A stretch of 64,000 nt of DNA from Sulfurimonas paralvinellae. Its GTDB lineage: Bacteria > Campylobacterota > Campylobacteria > Campylobacterales > Sulfurimonadaceae. The notes under the pieces were generated by a model, which ran no database searches, had not been told where the DNA came from, and worked only from the letters and a program-made list of their open reading frames with translations. A program made the translations under genes and the position numbers. This document shows, piece by piece, positions 1 to 8,841 of this stretch. How positions within the stretch are numbered: position 1 is the stretch's first letter; every line of letters begins with the position of its first letter. Location: NCBI RefSeq assembly GCF_014905135.1, contig NZ_CP041406.1, positions 1,240,001 through 1,304,000 on the forward strand, given 5' to 3'.

Positions 1-15
1 AGATACTTTTTCAAA

Positions 16-447
16 CTATTTTCTCATGAGTGGATTGGTAAAATCGATATGCTTGACATCCACACCCTTTTCATAACGTTCCGCCATTGCACTGACATGA
101 TAGTCAAGTCTATCCAAAAGATAGAGTTCAGGTTTTGTATATTTTTCTTTTGCTTCTTGTATGAAACTCTGTAAGAATGCCAACGCTTCTTCTTCATTCT
201 CAAATATAATACTCTCTATGACTTTTTGAGCCGCAGCATACTCATCATCTCCGCAAGAAGATAAAAAGTCATAACTCAGATCCATCGTTTGAAGATTATG
301 ATGTGCTTTTGAAAAAGCAAAACGGTTATAAAGCATACAACCGACAAAGTATTCAATATCAGAAGGTTCAAACTCTGAATATTGATTCTCTTCGTCACTA
401 AAATGTTTATGCCAGATAGTAAGCACTTCTTCGAGCTTTTCTTTCAT
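16..447 (-). CDS. Hypothetical protein, 143 aa
   Basis: An acidic, probably cytoplasmic and largely helical protein with no signal peptide or membrane segment. I do not recognise a family. The start beginning MKEKLEEV is chosen because a GGAGG-type ribosome site lies a few bases upstream; a longer reading with an extra 12 residues is possible but has no such site. The gene is divergent from the FliK-like gene, with about 60 bases between the two starts, so they probably have back-to-back promoters. The sequence shows no metal-binding or nucleotide-binding motif that would suggest a function. Confidence 0.75.
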   Translation of the reverse strand: MKEKLEEVLTIWHKHFSDEENQYSEFEPSDIEYFVGCMLYNRFAFSKAHHNLQTMDLSYDFLSSCGDDEYAAAQKVIESIIFENEEEALAFLQSFIQEAKEKYTKPELYLLDRLDYHVSAMAERYEKGVDVKHIDFTNPLMRK

Positions 448-505
448 CACAGCGCCTCCAATTTTTGATGCAATTATACTCAAATAATGCTATACTTTGC
501 TTATT

Positions 506-1450
506 ATGATACAGCTAAACACTTCGGCAGATAAAACTTTAAACATTTTCTTATCAAACACAAACAAAGCTCTGCGTGAGGTACTCAAAGATATAGCTCC
601 AAAAGAAATGCAACAACTTTCGCAGGCAAAAGATCTCGGTTCTATTTTGGAATCACTGCTTAAAAACAGACCGCAGGATCAACTGCAAAACCAAACGCTC
701 CTCACGCTCTTAAAGAATAACCCTACACTTAAAGAGCTTGGCAATGTATCGACAACGCTCAAAGAACTGCAGCAGTTGTTACAAAAAAATGAAACGCCGA
801 TGCTTAACAGACTCAAAATAGTCGTTGTAAAATCACTAGAAAATATTACAAACATCGACGAAAATTCACTCAAGAACAAGATTGAAAATTCCGGTCTTTT
901 TCTAGAGTCCAAACTCAAAAATGCAAGTTCCAAACAAGAGATACAAGAGCTTCTTAGCAATGACACAAAAGCCGTTGTCAAAAAATCACTCGAAGAGCTT
1001 AACACCGCTTCACTTCCAAACAAAGATACAGTGATGAAACAGCTTGATAAACTCAGCATGCAGATCGATTACTATCAACTGCTTTCACACCTCAATGATG
1101 CATCCGCACTCTATCTGCCCTACTCGTTTGATGCGTTGGAAGAGGGAAACATCACCATAAAAAATGCAAAAAATAAGAAGTTTTTCTGTGATATCGATCT
1201 GCAATTAAAAGAGTATGGCAGCTTACGACTTCGACTCGGTCTCTTTGAAAAAAATCAACTCAACATAAATATATCGTGTGAAAGTCCCGAGTTAAAAGAT
1301 TTACTGCATAGCAACATAAAAGATCTTAAAAAAAGTCTCTATGATGTCGGTATCATACCGACAGATATTCGATTCTTAGATGCAGCCGATGTTCAGATGC
1401 CTTATGGATCCGGTGAAGAAATTGAACTTGGTTTTGAGGTAAAAGCATGA
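506..1450 (+). CDS. FliK-like flagellar hook-length control protein (C-terminal domain)
   Basis: A 314-residue protein. The N-terminal two thirds is Gln/Leu/Lys-rich, low complexity and helical. The last ~100 residues form a compact mixed domain (from about LLSHLNDASALYLPY to the end) resembling the FliK C-terminal domain, which binds the FlhB C-terminal domain and switches flagellar export from hook to filament. The call is strengthened by the next gene, an FlhB C-terminal paralogue whose start overlaps this stop by four bases, so the two are translationally coupled. The ATG at 506 is preferred to an upstream TTG. FliK proteins are weakly conserved, so the assignment rests on the C-terminal pattern and the neighbour. 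It may be a second FliK-like protein rather than the main hook ruler. Confidence 0.6.
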   Translation: MIQLNTSADKTLNIFLSNTNKALREVLKDIAPKEMQQLSQAKDLGSILESLLKNRPQDQLQNQTLLTLLKNNPTLKELGNVSTTLKELQQLLQKNETPMLNRLKIVVVKSLENITNIDENSLKNKIENSGLFLESKLKNASSKQEIQELLSNDTKAVVKKSLEELNTASLPNKDTVMKQLDKLSMQIDYYQLLSHLNDASALYLPYSFDALEEGNITIKNAKNKKFFCDIDLQLKEYGSLRLRLGLFEKNQLNINISCESPELKDLLHSNIKDLKKSLYDVGIIPTDIRFLDAADVQMPYGSGEEIELGFEVKA

Positions 1451-1707
1451 AAAAAGAAGAAGCGGTCGCTCTCAAATATGATGATAAAAAACAGAGTGCA
1501 CCAAAAGTCACGGCAAAAGGGAAAGGAAAAACTGCCCAAAAGATCATTGAACTTGCTCGTGAGCATGAGATACCCATAAAAAAAGACGAAGACCTTGTCG
1601 AACTACTCTCAAAAGTAGAGCTCGATAAAGAAGTACCACAGGAGATGTACAGAGCTGTTGCGGAAGTCTTTAGTTTTATCTACAAAATTACAAATAAAAC
1701 AGATTGA
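1447..1707 (+). CDS. FlhX: stand-alone FlhB C-terminal domain paralogue
   Basis: An 86-residue protein matching the part of FlhB that follows the NPTH self-cleavage site. It opens with the AVALKYD stretch seen in FlhB and continues with the conserved segment about residues 30-50 (KIIELAREHEIPI then KDEDLVELL) and a C-terminal YRAVAEVFSFIY helix. It lacks the transmembrane part and the NPTH site itself. In Helicobacter and Campylobacter a similar protein, FlhX, can replace the cleaved FlhB C-terminal fragment in the flagellar export gate; this is family knowledge, not shown here. Its overlap with the FliK-like gene suggests a two-gene substrate-specificity switch module. It is convergent with polA, three bases apart. 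Confidence 0.85.
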   Translation: MKKEEAVALKYDDKKQSAPKVTAKGKGKTAQKIIELAREHEIPIKKDEDLVELLSKVELDKEVPQEMYRAVAEVFSFIYKITNKTD

Positions 1708-1710
1708 AAA

Positions 1711-4440
1711 TCACTTCAACTGACTCCATTTATCACCAATGTTAAGAGATGCTTTGAGCGGGATATTGAGCTGCATTATCCCTTCCATAATCTCTCTGAA
1801 TCTTTTTCCGTATGCATCCGCTTTTGCTGCATCAACTTCAAAGATCAGTTCATCATGAATCTGCAGCAGCATGACTGCCTGCATCGATTCTTCTTTGATC
1901 GTCGCATGGATCTTGTTCATACTTAGCTTTATCAAGTCTGCGGCACTTCCTTGAAAGACAGAGTTAACAGATTCACGCTCATATGCTGCTTTATACATTG
2001 GCGTTGCACGTTCGTAGTCAAAATAGCGTCTGCGTCCAAGCAGTGTTTCGATATAGCCTTTTTCTTTCGAGCTGTCAACAATGGAGCGAAAATAGCTCTT
2101 GACCGTTGGAAATGATTCAAAATACTTCTCTATTATTTCTTTTGCCTCTTTGGTCGTAATGCCCAAAGTATCGGAGAGTTTTTTCTGCCCCATACCGTAA
2201 AGCAGTCCGAAGTTTACGGTCTTTGCAATATTACGCTTGCTTGGAGCTTCTTCTTCACCAAAAAGAATAATAGCCGTTTGGAGGTGAATATCTTTGTCGT
2301 GCATAAAAGCATCAACCAATACCTTATCTTGAGAAAAATGGGCAAGCAGACGCAGCTCTATCTGCGAGTAGTCGATGCCGATGAGCTTTTTGCCCTCACC
2401 TGCGACAAATGCCTCTCGTATCTTGGCACCGAGCGGCGTACGTGTCGGAATGTTCTGCAGATTTGGATTTTTTGAGCTTAAACGACCTGTTGCTGTTCCA
2501 GTCTGCACAAAAGAGGTGTGGATACGGTGATATTCATTCTCACTTGCAAGTTTTAAAAGCGGCTCGATATATGTCGAGTAGAGCTTATAGACCTCACGGT
2601 ACTCCAATAGTTTGGGAACAACCGGATGTTTGTCTTTAAGAGAGTTAAGCACTTTTTCATCCGTAGAGTAGCCTGTTTTTGTCTTCTTGCCGACAGGCAG
2701 TCCCAATGTTTCAAAAAGAACGACACCAAGCTGCTTTGTCGAGTTTATGTTAAACTCACTTCCTGAGAGTTCATAGATACTCTTCGTCAAGGATTCAAGT
2801 GTCTTTTTTACCTCAACTAAGAAATCTTCCAAAAAGTTCACATCAACCTCGATGCCTTTTCTCTCCATGCAAAGTAAGGTAGAGATAAAAGGTATCTCAA
2901 CATTTTGAGCCTCTTGTATGAGATGCTTTGCATTTTGGAGTTCAAGCTTTTGTAAAAAGAGTTTGTAGAGCTTAAAAGTAATGAGCGCATCTTCAGAAGC
3001 GTACATACAGGCATCATCAAGCTCTACAGAAGCGAAACTCTCCCCTTTTTTGACCGTATCTTTAAAAGCTATCATTTCATGATTTAACAATGCTTTAGCA
3101 AGCTTGTCAAGTGAGAGTGCACTCTCCGGATTGATAAGCCAGGCAAGTATCATACTGTCACACGCTATTGGCAGTTCTTCAACACCTAAAAATCGTGTCA
3201 CAAAATGCAGATCGAATTTGATGTTATGCCCTACCACTTTAAACTCAAAAATTTTACGCATTGCCTCTTTGGCATCATCTTCGCTTATCTGCTCGGGCAC
3301 GCCGAGATAGAAGTGTCTAAAAGGCACATAATAGGCTTCTGATTCATCAACACAAAAACTAAAACCGACAAGCTTGTCTTTGTCATAATCAAGCCCTGTC
3401 GTCTCCGTATCAAAAGCGACAAAGGCATCTTTTTCAAAGGAGTTGAGTACCTTAAAGAGTTCATCTCTGTCTGTTAGAAGCGTAGCCGTATACTCACTGT
3501 TTATGTATTCAGTAACCTTACCAGCATCTTGCGTTTTTTTAACAGCAGCGGCTTTTTTCTCATCGCTGACCATATTCTTTGCGTGAAGTGTTCGTAAGAT
3601 CGCATTTTGTTCATACTGCACAAGTTCATCATAGATATTTAAAAATGGATTTTCAACATCCATTCTGTACTCTTCAAAATCAACCTCATCGCAGGAAAAT
3701 ACATCCGGATGCAGTGTTACAAGCTCTTTTGACATATATGCCGCTTCACGCGATTCTATGAGCTTTTTCTGCGTTGCGCCCTTTATCTCATCAATATGTG
3801 CATAGATATTATCAAGTGTACCGTACTCTTTGAGCAGTTTTTCAGCTCCGACCTTGCCTATGCCTTTCACACCGGGCACATTATCCGCACTGTCACCCAA
3901 AATGGACTGATAATCGATGAACTGTTCCGGCGTCACACCGTATTTATCATAACAGGCTCTTTCATTGATGACCTTTTTCTTGATAGCATCGACAAGGGTG
4001 ACATTATCATCATCGATAAGCTGGCACAAGTCCTTGTCATGTGAAACGATGCGAACGCGGTAACCTTTTTCTTTAGCGCACTTTACAAGTGTCGCAATGA
4101 CATCATCGGCTTCAAAACCGACTTTTCCAAGTGTCTTATAGCCCATTTTATTGATCCATTCAATAGCGATGGGAAGCTGCTGCGTGAGCTCCGGCGGCGG
4201 AGCCTGACGATTTGCCTTATAGTTTTCATCTATCTCGTTGCGAAAGGTCTCACCCTTGGAATCGACTGCGAAAATGATGTAGTCACTGTCATGTTCTTTT
4301 TGCAATGTAGCTATAAAATTGGTAAAACCGGTTAAAAGTCCTGTTGGAAAACCGTCTTTTGTTTTAAGGTATTGCGGAAGTGCATAGAAACTACGGAAAA
4401 AAAAACCGAAGGTATCTATGACAGTAACAGTCTTTGACAT
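1711..4440 (-). CDS. polA: DNA polymerase I
   Basis: A 909-residue family A DNA polymerase of usual length, used in Okazaki-fragment processing and repair. The N-terminal 5'-nuclease domain (about 1-280) shows the acidic metal ligands and a GIGKVGAEKLL helix-hairpin-helix. The 3'-5' exonuclease domain looks catalytically intact: D344-T-E346 motif, later HNIKFD and a YASED..ITF exo III motif. The polymerase domain carries motif A (DYSQIELRLL), the O helix (KTVNFGLLYGMGQ) and motif C (QIHDELIFEV). So proofreading is retained, unlike some bacterial PolA proteins. It abuts the HDOD gene upstream with no gap, and they are probably co-transcribed. Confidence 0.97.
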   Translation of the reverse strand: MSKTVTVIDTFGFFFRSFYALPQYLKTKDGFPTGLLTGFTNFIATLQKEHDSDYIIFAVDSKGETFRNEIDENYKANRQAPPPELTQQLPIAIEWINKMGYKTLGKVGFEADDVIATLVKCAKEKGYRVRIVSHDKDLCQLIDDDNVTLVDAIKKKVINERACYDKYGVTPEQFIDYQSILGDSADNVPGVKGIGKVGAEKLLKEYGTLDNIYAHIDEIKGATQKKLIESREAAYMSKELVTLHPDVFSCDEVDFEEYRMDVENPFLNIYDELVQYEQNAILRTLHAKNMVSDEKKAAAVKKTQDAGKVTEYINSEYTATLLTDRDELFKVLNSFEKDAFVAFDTETTGLDYDKDKLVGFSFCVDESEAYYVPFRHFYLGVPEQISEDDAKEAMRKIFEFKVVGHNIKFDLHFVTRFLGVEELPIACDSMILAWLINPESALSLDKLAKALLNHEMIAFKDTVKKGESFASVELDDACMYASEDALITFKLYKLFLQKLELQNAKHLIQEAQNVEIPFISTLLCMERKGIEVDVNFLEDFLVEVKKTLESLTKSIYELSGSEFNINSTKQLGVVLFETLGLPVGKKTKTGYSTDEKVLNSLKDKHPVVPKLLEYREVYKLYSTYIEPLLKLASENEYHRIHTSFVQTGTATGRLSSKNPNLQNIPTRTPLGAKIREAFVAGEGKKLIGIDYSQIELRLLAHFSQDKVLVDAFMHDKDIHLQTAIILFGEEEAPSKRNIAKTVNFGLLYGMGQKKLSDTLGITTKEAKEIIEKYFESFPTVKSYFRSIVDSSKEKGYIETLLGRRRYFDYERATPMYKAAYERESVNSVFQGSAADLIKLSMNKIHATIKEESMQAVMLLQIHDELIFEVDAAKADAYGKRFREIMEGIMQLNIPLKASLNIGDKWSQLK

Positions 4441-5262
4441 TTATGATGCCTCGATCGTATCGAGCATATCGTCGATGGCATCTTCTAGTAGTTCATATTC
4501 ATAGCCGGCATCCCTCGCTTTTCTCAAACCGAAGTTAATAGCCTGCTCGGCAAAAGGTCTGTTAACAGGCAGTACCGTTTTTACAATATGGAGTGCCGTA
4601 GCAAACTCCTGCACCTCTTTTGGAGCTGCTGAGGGATTATCGGCATAACGAATCATCTCTACAAATTCATTATCAAATCCCCAGTGTTCAAAGATAAGAG
4701 CCGTCACTTCCGAACTCGTTACATTCACGTATGATTTTTCAACGGCTGCAAGATTATTTGACATTTCTACTTCTGATTTGAAACTGATATCTTCATCATC
4801 TTTGATAACATCACTTGCTATAAGAATCTTTCCTGTCTCTTGTAAAAAAGCGGCAAGGTAGAGCTTTTCTGCTTTGGCTCTGTCTATCTTCAGGTACCAT
4901 TTGTTCATCAATGTTGCCTGCATCGCAGAGATCTCGGCAAACTTATCACTTGTAATGCCATAAGGCTGCATATCGACATTAAGGAGTTTACGTACGGCAT
5001 TTCCAAGTGCAATAGAGCGTGTCATACTCATACCAAACAGGCTCACAGCCTGCGATACATTCTTAATCTCTTTGCCAAAACCGTACAGAGGAGAGTTCGC
5101 CGCTTTTAAAAGGTTTGCTACGATCATAGGATCAGGTTCAATCACCTTTGCCAGCTCACCGATACCCGCTTCTTCATCTGCATAGACTCTGTTTATATCT
5201 GCTATTGTTTTAGAGAGAGGAGGAAGTGATTTGATACTGTCGGCAATAGAACTTTTCATCAT
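4441..5262 (-). CDS. HDOD domain protein
   Basis: 273 residues, almost all one HDOD domain (about residues 10-210), a degenerate relative of HD phosphohydrolases lacking the full metal-binding His/Asp set. Typical HDOD stretches are LLKAANSPLYGF and the AVSLFGMSMTRSIALG region. HDOD proteins act in signalling, often with cyclic-di-GMP or chemotaxis pathways, but the target here is unknown. The start has a GGTCAT-type upstream site. The stop lies immediately before polA, so the two are likely one transcript. There is no signal peptide, so it is cytoplasmic. Confidence 0.9.
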   Translation of the reverse strand: MMKSSIADSIKSLPPLSKTIADINRVYADEEAGIGELAKVIEPDPMIVANLLKAANSPLYGFGKEIKNVSQAVSLFGMSMTRSIALGNAVRKLLNVDMQPYGITSDKFAEISAMQATLMNKWYLKIDRAKAEKLYLAAFLQETGKILIASDVIKDDEDISFKSEVEMSNNLAAVEKSYVNVTSSEVTALIFEHWGFDNEFVEMIRYADNPSAAPKEVQEFATALHIVKTVLPVNRPFAEQAINFGLRKARDAGYEYELLEDAIDDMLDTIEAS

Positions 5263-5299
5263 TATGACCTTTTATTTTTTAGTTTATTATAGCATAGAA

Positions 5300-6007
5300 T
5301 TAATGACACTGAAGAATTGTACGAAGTGGATTTGTCAAGTAATCATAACCATTATAAAGTGTAAACAGACCATAGAGAACAACTGCTACAGATGAGAGGC
5401 TCATCATCATGTTTCTAAAGCTGGTAGCCGAAGCAAGCGAAGAGAGAAAACCAAGTGAAAACATTGCCGGAATCGTACTCACGCCAAAGATGAACATTAC
5501 AAGTGCACCGTAAAAAGGACTTGCCGTACTTGCAGCCGTAATGGCAAAGAAGTAGACAAAACCACATGGCAGTAGTCCATTGAGCATACCGAGTATAAAG
5601 AAGCTGACATTAGATTTGGAGTGAAGTATCTTTTGAAATGATTTTTTATAAAAGTTCGATGAAGATATGGAGTGTTCAATAACCGTCAGAAACTTTATCT
5701 TCCCCATCAAAGAGAGTCCCGCCAAGACCATGGCCGTACCGGCAATAATTAAAAGTGTACCGTTTGCCGTATTGTTAAACGTAGCCACACCTCCGATAGC
5801 ACCAAAAAGAGCTCCTAAGATCGTATAGGTAAGCACTCTTCCAAAATTATAAAGCAGGTGTGCAACTGTTTTAGATACCTTTGAGCTTGCAGGCTCTATT
5901 TTAATGGTCGAATATGCCAAAACAATACCGCCGCACATACCGATGCAATGACCGAAGGAACCTAAAAAAGCAATAGAGACGATTGTCAGTAAATTGACTG
6001 TATCCAT
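5300..6007 (-). CDS. SafE/TauE-type (UreH-like) integral membrane protein
   Basis: 235 residues with about six transmembrane helices. The first helix carries GSFGHCIGMCGG, a His/Cys motif conserved in the family annotated as sulfite exporter TauE/SafE or UreH-like, and a second Cys-containing stretch (LNGLLPCGFVYFF) lies in a later helix. Relatives sit beside cytochrome cbb3 oxidase genes in Campylobacterota and are suspected of metal (copper or nickel) handling, so the sulfite-export name should not be taken literally. The stop codon of the upstream NosL-like gene overlaps the start region, consistent with a coupled pair. Confidence 0.8.
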   Translation of the reverse strand: MDTVNLLTIVSIAFLGSFGHCIGMCGGIVLAYSTIKIEPASSKVSKTVAHLLYNFGRVLTYTILGALFGAIGGVATFNNTANGTLLIIAGTAMVLAGLSLMGKIKFLTVIEHSISSSNFYKKSFQKILHSKSNVSFFILGMLNGLLPCGFVYFFAITAASTASPFYGALVMFIFGVSTIPAMFSLGFLSSLASATSFRNMMMSLSSVAVVLYGLFTLYNGYDYLTNPLRTILQCH

Positions 6008-6510
6008 TATCTGCCCAACAACTGTTTTCTTATTTTCGGGTCTTTCATCGTCTCTCCACGCAGTACCTTAAGACACATTGTCTTAAAGTCTATCATACCC
6101 TTGCCTTTTTTTTCATAGGCTCCAAATCCATATCCCATCGGTGTCATTTCATTAACACTGTAGTAGGCTTTTCTACCGTCTATCCACTTGTGTGTATCTC
6201 GGCTCATTACCCAGATAACGGCCTCTTTTTCAAATGGTTTGTCTTTGAGCCACTCCACAAAATCACCATGGTCATGAAAGAACCAGGTCTTTCCATCAGG
6301 TGCAATAACCTGCGAAGCATAGGTCAGTTCCGTAATGACCATACCACAAAAACTGTCCTGACATTTATTGACTTCCATCTTCAGAGGAACCTTTTGCAGA
6401 TTTCCCTCTTTAATAACGACCATATTTTGAGATTTCGACAAAGATAAAAACAAAACAATGATAACAGCAACAATAGCAAGAACGATTAAAACAGGGGCAA
6501 ATTTTTTCAT
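6007..6510 (-). CDS. NosL-like membrane-anchored protein
   Basis: A 167-residue protein with one N-terminal transmembrane anchor (about residues 5-24), then a periplasmic domain with a Cys pair and CGM motif (C50 and C55-G-M57) followed by a WFFHDHGDF stretch and a Gly/Tyr-rich segment. This arrangement matches NosL, a copper-binding lipoprotein or chaperone used in nitrous oxide reductase maturation. Here the lipobox is replaced by an uncleaved anchor. The start at MKKFAP is preferred over one seven residues upstream. Its coupling to the SafE-like gene suggests both handle copper at the periplasmic face; no nos structural genes lie nearby. Confidence 0.75.
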   Translation of the reverse strand: MKKFAPVLIVLAIVAVIIVLFLSLSKSQNMVVIKEGNLQKVPLKMEVNKCQDSFCGMVITELTYASQVIAPDGKTWFFHDHGDFVEWLKDKPFEKEAVIWVMSRDTHKWIDGRKAYYSVNEMTPMGYGFGAYEKKGKGMIDFKTMCLKVLRGETMKDPKIRKQLLGR

Positions 6511-6545
6511 AAATGTATTATATACCCTCAAGCGTTACAAATTTG

Positions 6546-7022
6546 TTAATCACGGCGTTTTTTTCCTTTCCCCATATCATCATACTTTAAAAAGCGTTCA
6601 AGATCCGCTTTAAAATCATCATCAAGGCTATCCCATATCTCTTTTTTTCTGGCATATCGAGGCATATCCTCTTTTTTCGATTTTTTCATATCACGGATAA
6701 GATAGTGATAGCGGACGAGATTCTTTGTATAGTCACTTAAAAACGGCCAGTTCTTTATGATCTGATAGCTTCTCTCTTCATGATCCGTAAAACTCCATTC
6801 GTTATACTCCCGATCCTCTTCATCTTTTTTAAACGCAGAAAACGGCTTGCCGATGTCATGCAAAAGCGCAGCGGCAAGCATCTTGTAATCACCATGTTTG
6901 AGCGTATAATAGACAACACGCAAAGTATGCACAAGGACACCGTGCTGATGCCATTTGTTCTGCGTAAAAAAGAGTGAATCCAAAAACGGCTTGGAAAATA
7001 TCTTGTTCTTTACTTCGCTCAT
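6546..7022 (-). CDS. HD domain protein
   Basis: 158 residues. Metal-ligand pattern of an HD phosphohydrolase: an upstream His (VLVHTLRVVYY), the LLHDIGKP motif, and a later DHEERS stretch with another His. The C-terminus is Lys-rich and basic. The family includes nucleotidases, tRNA-processing enzymes and cyclic nucleotide phosphodiesterases; the substrate cannot be told from sequence. Its start overlaps the end of the Xer recombinase gene by four bases, so the pair is translationally coupled. No signal peptide. Confidence 0.8.
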   Translation of the reverse strand: MSEVKNKIFSKPFLDSLFFTQNKWHQHGVLVHTLRVVYYTLKHGDYKMLAAALLHDIGKPFSAFKKDEEDREYNEWSFTDHEERSYQIIKNWPFLSDYTKNLVRYHYLIRDMKKSKKEDMPRYARKKEIWDSLDDDFKADLERFLKYDDMGKGKKRRD

Positions 7023-7846
7023 AACTGCTCCTTTGTTATGGGATGATAGACATTGACCGTATCTTTGAGATCCTGCTTTTGAATATGTGTATATATCTGT
7101 GTCGTGAGAAGTGAAGCATGTCCCAAAAGTTCCTGCACTACCCGAAGATCCGCTCCACCTCGGATAAGTGAGGTCGCATAGGAGTGACGCAGTACGTGAG
7201 GTGAAACACCAAGATATTTTTGTGTGATCTTATATGCCGATATACGGCTGAGTTTACCGCCTCGGTAATTACACCATAGATGTTCCGTTTCAAAACCACT
7301 TGCCTGCAAATACGCTTCGATGGCTTTTTCAGCCACCGCTGCCAAAGGAACGATACGTTCTTTATCCCCCTTGGCATGACGAATATGCAGCCACTCTCCC
7401 TCGATATCACTGCGGCCAAGTTCCAATGCTTCGCTGATACGTGCTCCGCTTGCATATAAAAAGAGTATCAGTGCATAGTCACGCAGTCCTATCCATGTGC
7501 TTCTGTCAATGAGGGCAAGCCCATTTTGAATATCTTCATAAGAGAGAAACTTTGGCAGCAATTTAGGAATTTTGGAGAGTCTTATCTTGTTTTTTTCTTC
7601 GAGAAACTGCGACTTATAGCAAAAATCAAAGAAGGCGTTTATGGAAGAGAGTTTGCGGTTGAGTGTTCGTTTGTTGTCGTAGGCTTCCAAAGCGGTGAAG
7701 AGCAGCTTTGTGTCGAGCTCTATCAAGGGTTTTTGTAGTTTTTCTTCAAAAAAGAGCAGATCACTTTTATATGCAGCGACACTCTTTTGTGAAAGGGCTT
7801 TTGTAACAGTAATATACTCTATAAAAGCCTCAAGTTCGTTAGACAT
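7019..7846 (-). CDS. Tyrosine recombinase, Xer family
   Basis: 275 residues, with an N-terminal SAM-like DNA-binding domain (about 1-85) and a C-terminal catalytic domain. All catalytic residues are visible: R136 (GARISEAL), K159, H217 and R220 (HVLRHSYAT), H243 (LLGHASLLTT) and nucleophile Y252. Xer proteins resolve chromosome dimers at dif with FtsK; Campylobacterota usually use a single recombinase, XerH. At 275 residues this is shorter than the ~350-residue XerH and closer to XerC/XerD, so I leave the symbol blank. The neighbours are housekeeping genes and there is no attachment-site duplication, so it is not a mobile-element integrase. It overlaps the BamB-like gene by one base. Confidence 0.85.
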   Translation of the reverse strand: MSNELEAFIEYITVTKALSQKSVAAYKSDLLFFEEKLQKPLIELDTKLLFTALEAYDNKRTLNRKLSSINAFFDFCYKSQFLEEKNKIRLSKIPKLLPKFLSYEDIQNGLALIDRSTWIGLRDYALILFLYASGARISEALELGRSDIEGEWLHIRHAKGDKERIVPLAAVAEKAIEAYLQASGFETEHLWCNYRGGKLSRISAYKITQKYLGVSPHVLRHSYATSLIRGGADLRVVQELLGHASLLTTQIYTHIQKQDLKDTVNVYHPITKEQL

Positions 7847-8838
7847 TACTCTAAAGAGATTTTCTCATCATCAACGTAAAAGACATCTTTACCGACAAAG
7901 ACAAAGCCATCGTCTATATCTACTTCATGAACTGTATAATCAAAGGTCTTTTTATCAACGACGATCATATAGCCCTCTTTTTCAAGAATGTAAAGCTTGC
8001 CTTTGTGATTTATCATTCCGAGAAAGTGGGCAAAAGGAAACTTGATCTTTGACTCTACCTGCAATTCAGGCGTCAGAGCAACCACTTCTCCCTGTTTTGT
8101 TGTTATATAGATCAGTTTACCGTCAAACACAATATTGCGGATCTCATACTTCTCACGCAATTCTTTTTGTGCCATGGAAAGAAGTTTATAAGATGTAGCT
8201 GCAAGGATTTTATTGTCTGCAATATTAAAATAGATAACATTGTTGAAATAATCTTCAGAAGAGACAATAACCGTTCTGAGTCTTTTTTTCAATTTTGAGT
8301 TCACAATGATGACTTTTCCGTCAAGTGTTGAAAAGAGTACCAAATCATTTAAAAAGAAAGGATTGACGATTCGCATATCATTGGCAATCACTTTCCCGCC
8401 CTGTTCTTTAAAGAGGATCGCTTTTGTATCGATGTCATATAGTGCTATATCGTCATTGGCAAAAAGAACGGCCAGCATATTTCCAGAAACACTCGCTCCT
8501 GCAACTGTTTTTTTAAGATCCAAGTGTAGCTGTTTTGCATCCTTGATGGAAGTAAGTGTAACATTACCATCGATGGAAGCACTGATAACACGGTCATCAT
8601 TCAAAGAGATCACTCGTTGATCTTCAGAAATAGTAACATTGAGCTCTCCATTTTGACAAAGTACTTTTCTGTTATCTAAAAGAGCAACATTGGCAGAGGT
8701 GTCTATGATATTATCACTGATCGAGCTTGTTTTGTCCCAATCATCCGATAGCTTCTTCGGTTCATATACCTCTTTTGTACTACAGGCAGTTAAAAAAAGC
8801 GCAACAATAATAGATGTAAGTAAGATATACTTTTTCAA
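7846..8838 (-). CDS. Beta-propeller lipoprotein, BamB-like
   Basis: 330 residues. A signal peptide with lipobox LTAC (Cys at about residue 19) makes it a lipoprotein. The mature part is a series of beta-strand repeats with recurring patterns of the VISASIDGNVTL, DNDIALYDID and KGKLYILEKEGYMIVVD kind, as in PQQ-like beta propellers such as BamB, the lipoprotein of the outer membrane protein assembly complex. The upstream gene is a YfgM-like anchored TPR protein, and yfgM-bamB is also the order in Escherichia coli, which supports the call. Sequence similarity to E. coli BamB is weak by eye, so orthology is inferred. Confidence 0.65.
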   Translation of the reverse strand: MKKYILLTSIIVALFLTACSTKEVYEPKKLSDDWDKTSSISDNIIDTSANVALLDNRKVLCQNGELNVTISEDQRVISLNDDRVISASIDGNVTLTSIKDAKQLHLDLKKTVAGASVSGNMLAVLFANDDIALYDIDTKAILFKEQGGKVIANDMRIVNPFFLNDLVLFSTLDGKVIIVNSKLKKRLRTVIVSSEDYFNNVIYFNIADNKILAATSYKLLSMAQKELREKYEIRNIVFDGKLIYITTKQGEVVALTPELQVESKIKFPFAHFLGMINHKGKLYILEKEGYMIVVDKKTFDYTVHEVDIDDGFVFVGKDVFYVDDEKISLE

Positions 8839-8841
8839 AAT

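Noticed and set aside
679-1059. A 126-codon open frame on the minus strand
   Set aside because: It lies opposite the FliK-like gene and is Ser/Phe-rich in the manner of an antisense frame; no ribosome site.
7019-7846. Tyrosine recombinase as a mobile-element integrase
   Set aside because: No tRNA, attachment-site duplication or accessory genes; all neighbours are housekeeping genes, so a Xer protein is more likely.
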